5,636 nucleotides of DNA from Rhodospirillaceae bacterium CCH5-H10 (GTDB taxonomy: Bacteria; Pseudomonadota; Alphaproteobacteria; Reyranellales; Reyranellaceae). The notes under the pieces are model-generated. The model was not told the origin of the DNA and ran no database searches. It worked only from the letters and a program-made list of their open reading frames with translations. Shown piece by piece: positions 4,405 to 5,636 of the stretch (position 1 is its first letter; each line of letters starts with the position of its first letter). The DNA lies in assembly GCA_001557035.1 (NCBI GenBank), contig LSKJ01000033.1, forward strand, positions 1 through 5,636, written 5' to 3'. The translations under genes were made by a program, and so were the position numbers.

Positions 4405-5615
4405 GCGCGCCGGCCGATCGCGGCCGAGAACCAGAAGGCCAGCAGCGGCAGCACTATGGCGGCCACCCAGAAGACGGGCGGCGCACCCCAGCGGTCGACG
4501 ATGGGCGCGGCGATCGGCACGCCGACCGCCTGGCCGACGAACAGGCACAGCGCGAACAGGGCCATCCCGGCACCGCGGGCTTCCGGCGCCATCTGCGTGC
4601 CGTTGGTCTGCAGCGTGTTGTGGAGCATGTAGAACGACACGCCCGACAGGACGATGGCGGCGAACTCGACCTCGGCGGTCGGCGCCAGCGCCATGGCCGC
4701 GAAGGCAATGCCGAGACCGGTGCCGCCCCAGGTGCAGAGGCCGCGCTCGCCCAGGATGCGTACCAGATGGTGCGCCACCATCACATAGACGAAGCCGCCC
4801 GCGCCGAAGGCCGCGACGGCCAGGCCGATGGCGGCGAATCCCAGGTCGAAGCGCTGGTGCAGGTCGGCGCCGACGAAGGTGAAGGCGCCCCAGAACACGC
4901 CGCCCTCCAGAGCGACGACCAGGATGACGGTGCGGGCCCAGGGCCTCTTCAGGACGCCCAGCATCTGGCCGATCATCGAGCCGGCTGCCCGCTCGCCCGG
5001 GCGGGCGATGTCGGGCCGGGCGCGCATGACGACGAACAGAGCGCCGCCGGCTAGAATGTAGATCGCGGCCAGTACCCAGAAGACCGAGCGCCAGCCCAGC
5101 CAGTCGCCGATGGCGCCACCCAGTGCCGCCCCGGTCATCAGGCCGAGCGTCTGGCCGGTGAGGAAGCGCGCCAGGGTGGCCTGCCGCTTCTCGTAGCTCA
5201 CATTGTCGCCGACCCAGGCGATGGCGAGCGGGATGATCGCCGAGCCGGTCACGCCTGTCAGGAAGCGCGCCAGGGTCAGCATGCCCAGCGAGTTAGAGAC
5301 GGCGCTCAGCAGGCAGCAGAGTGCTGCGCCGATGCAGGCGATGGCGACCACAGGCATCTTGCCGTAGCGGTCGCCGAACGGGCCGTGCACCAGCACGAAG
5401 ACGCCGTTGGCGAACAGGAAGGCGGTGGCGGCGACCGAGGCCGCGCCGACCGTGACGCCGAAGGATGCCGAAAGCTGCACCAGCAACGGGTCGATCACGC
5501 GCATGTTGGCGGCCGACGCGAAGGCGGCCACGGACAGCAGCACGATGGCGATCGTGGGGGCCGGAGGGGGAGCAGAACCGGAGGCGGGCCGCGCCGGGAT
5601 GGCGGGGGAAGGCAT
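4377..5615 (-). CDS. MFS transporter (DHA1-like, 12 membrane segments)
   Basis: This 412-residue inner-membrane protein has the major facilitator fold and probably exports or imports a small molecule by proton coupling; the substrate is unknown. A proline/alanine-rich cytosolic tail (1-20) precedes TM1 (about 22-45). TM2 (about 58-78) leads into motif A, GPFGDRYGK (78-86), in the loop to TM3. TM4-TM5 include RFLTGVTGSAIIPLAIAW (117-134) and the glycine-rich GQTLGLMTGAALGGAIG (154-170, motif C-like). A central loop at 198-218 (RARPDIARPGERAAGS) separates the halves. The second half has six more hydrophobic segments from about 228 to 399, with a short cytosolic end GRRAQLTGETRA. The pattern resembles AraJ-type and drug:proton antiporters. 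The ATG at 5615 has no Shine-Dalgarno, and the frame stays open to the window edge (seven more codons), so an upstream start cannot be excluded, although the tail before TM1 is already long enough. Promoter lies outside the window. Its 3' end overlaps the reductase gene. Confidence 0.92.
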   Translation of the reverse strand: MPSPAIPARPASGSAPPPAPTIAIVLLSVAAFASAANMRVIDPLLVQLSASFGVTVGAASVAATAFLFANGVFVLVHGPFGDRYGKMPVVAIACIGAALCCLLSAVSNSLGMLTLARFLTGVTGSAIIPLAIAWVGDNVSYEKRQATLARFLTGQTLGLMTGAALGGAIGDWLGWRSVFWVLAAIYILAGGALFVVMRARPDIARPGERAAGSMIGQMLGVLKRPWARTVILVVALEGGVFWGAFTFVGADLHQRFDLGFAAIGLAVAAFGAGGFVYVMVAHHLVRILGERGLCTWGGTGLGIAFAAMALAPTAEVEFAAIVLSGVSFYMLHNTLQTNGTQMAPEARGAGMALFALCLFVGQAVGVPIAAPIVDRWGAPPVFWVAAIVLPLLAFWFSAAIGRRAQLTGETRA

Positions 5616-5636
5616 TGGTTGCGGGCTTAACGGCTC

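Noticed and set aside
4412..4425. Bidirectional terminator GGCCG/CGGCC between reductase and transporter
   Set aside because: The stem is only five base pairs, lies inside transporter coding sequence and has no U-tract on either side.
4026..5054. A 342-residue plus-strand open frame across the reductase end and the transporter
   Set aside because: It is rich in Gly, Arg, Gln and Asp, lacks family motifs, and is contradicted by two well-supported genes on the two strands.

Overview
The window is GC-rich chromosomal DNA whose codon use, gene content and promoter-like signals fit an alphaproteobacterium, probably a soil or water member of the Rhodospirillales or Hyphomicrobiales. That placement is inferred from protein style only; no marker gene fixes it. 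I see seven protein-coding genes, no RNA genes, no insertion sequence and no CRISPR array.

Layout. Positions 1-124 hold no gene but form a dense run of five back-to-back inverted repeats, which looks like a palindromic intergenic mosaic repeat. Next come three minus-strand genes, read right to left: a small DUF6356-type membrane protein (1466-1714), an exported alpha/beta hydrolase (stop at 609, start uncertain), and a short HPF/RaiA-family ribosome-associated protein (160-543). A 91-base divergent spacer (1715-1805) separates them from plus-strand genes: an Lrp/AsnC regulator (1806-2285), a D-2-hydroxyacid dehydrogenase (2348-3343), a strong intrinsic terminator (3373-3410) and an aldo/keto reductase (3424-4404). 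A minus-strand MFS transporter (4377-5615) converges on the reductase, and the two overlap by 28 bases at their 3' ends.

How the genes may work together. The Lrp/AsnC regulator lies 62 bases upstream of the dehydrogenase and is probably co-transcribed with it, so a small 2-hydroxy or 2-keto acid (or amino acid) catabolic unit sensed by the regulator is a reasonable but unproven reading. The reductase has a very strong ribosome binding site directly abutting the terminator U-tract, so its expression is probably set separately, by read-through or its own promoter. The ribosome-hibernation gene has an EcfG-like general-stress promoter candidate.

The window is mostly ordinary metabolic and housekeeping accessory genes; no clear new multi-gene system is visible. 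The items most worth a second look are the five-hairpin array, the missing conventional start codon of the exported hydrolase, the possible leaderless start of the DUF6356 gene, and the terminator/Shine-Dalgarno junction before the reductase.
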